NCBI GenBank assembly: GCA_026417135.1
Contig: JAOADV010000017.1
Coordinates: 1 to 44,213 of the forward strand
Source of the DNA: Ignavibacteria bacterium
GTDB lineage: Bacteria; Bacteroidota; Ignavibacteria; Kapaibacteriales; UBA2268
Reading direction: 5' to 3'
Length of the DNA stretch: 44,213 nt
Positions within the stretch are counted from its first letter, which is position 1. Each line of letters starts with the position of its first letter. The notes under the pieces are model-generated. The model had not been told where the DNA came from. It did no database searches and worked only from the letters and a program-made list of their open reading frames with translations. Position numbers and translations under genes: made by a program. Below are positions 44,050-44,213 of the stretch, piece after piece.

Positions 44050-44213
44050 AGTAGCACAGCCTTCCCAGCCTGTGCGGACTGAAGTAGCGACGACATACTT
44101 GCCGTCGTCCCAAAAGCAAGGATGCTTTTCATTTCTGCTTTCGAAAATATAATTTTTGAACAACCCTTTGTCCCCTCTATAAGAGGGGAATTGAGTTTCT
44201 TTTTCCCCTCTTG
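44050..44213 (-). repeat. Composite intergenic hairpin repeat, copy B, cut by the window edge
   Basis: The reverse complement of ~25592-25798: stem 44054-44075 (gcacagcct/agcctgtgc type), stem 44089-44106, caaaagcaaggatgcttttc stem near 44111-44130 with the same TCCT-type loop (on the other strand), and cccctctataagagggg at 44172-44188. Single differences are partly G-U compatible in the orientation of copy A. It follows the OmpA gene and continues beyond the window. Confidence 0.85.

Overview
The window is about 44 kb of AT-rich bacterial chromosome from a diderm of the Bacteroidota / Chlorobiota / Ignavibacteriota / Kapabacteria superphylum. This rests on gene content: a gingipain-type (C25) protease with a type IX secretion (T9SS) tail, a T9SS-type C-terminal domain on a 5'-nucleotidase, an IgGFc-binding-like secreted protein, a DUF5686 outer-membrane barrel, KdsC-like phosphatase, OmpA, and many signal peptides. 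I cannot name a species. No tRNA, rRNA, CRISPR array, insertion sequence or phage module was seen. About 34 protein genes are supported, and they look like ordinary chromosomal genes.

Layout. 1-2674 (minus): the 5' part of a large IgGFc-binding-like exported protein that runs off the left edge, and a small secreted protein. 2853-9223 (plus): methyltransferase, YfhO-like membrane protein, MFS transporter, M29-like aminopeptidase and L,D-transpeptidase. 9220-23931 (minus): TPR protein, exported protein, CDF metal exporter, 5'-nucleotidase with an apparent signal-peptide frameshift, DciA with a NatAB-like ABC exporter, PP1-like phosphatase, DUF5686 barrel, a probable 6S RNA, ZapA, and cytochrome bd oxidase (cydAB). 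24369-26558 (plus): an ARPP-1/DUF6569 protein behind a strongly structured leader, then a composite hairpin repeat and a small barrel protein. 26744-28585 (minus): TsaE and a DUF4139 protein. 28636-32696 (plus): an HAD/KdsC-like phosphatase, YtxH, a DUF948-like protein, a CoA-binding protein, a cupin and an outer-membrane barrel. 32714-41647 (minus): the C25/PorU-like protease and a fused E2-E1 2-oxoglutarate dehydrogenase. 41834-44030 (plus): MerR regulator, WD40 propeller, and a CRD+OmpA protein. The right edge holds a second, inverted copy of the composite repeat.

How the genes fit together. Several encode cell-envelope and T9SS functions: putative cargo (5'-nucleotidase, C25 protease), a possible sortase (PorU-like), and an adjacent WD40 / CRD-OmpA pair that together carry three of the four modules of the T9SS protein PorE. 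Energy metabolism is represented by a short-Q-loop bd oxidase and an E2-E1 oxoglutarate dehydrogenase. The most unusual signals are the T10 homopolymer frameshift in the 5'-nucleotidase signal peptide, the nested-hairpin element at 24220-24332, the probable 6S RNA, the modular hairpin repeats, an abrupt codon-usage switch inside the first gene, and strong enrichment of TCGA in coding DNA.
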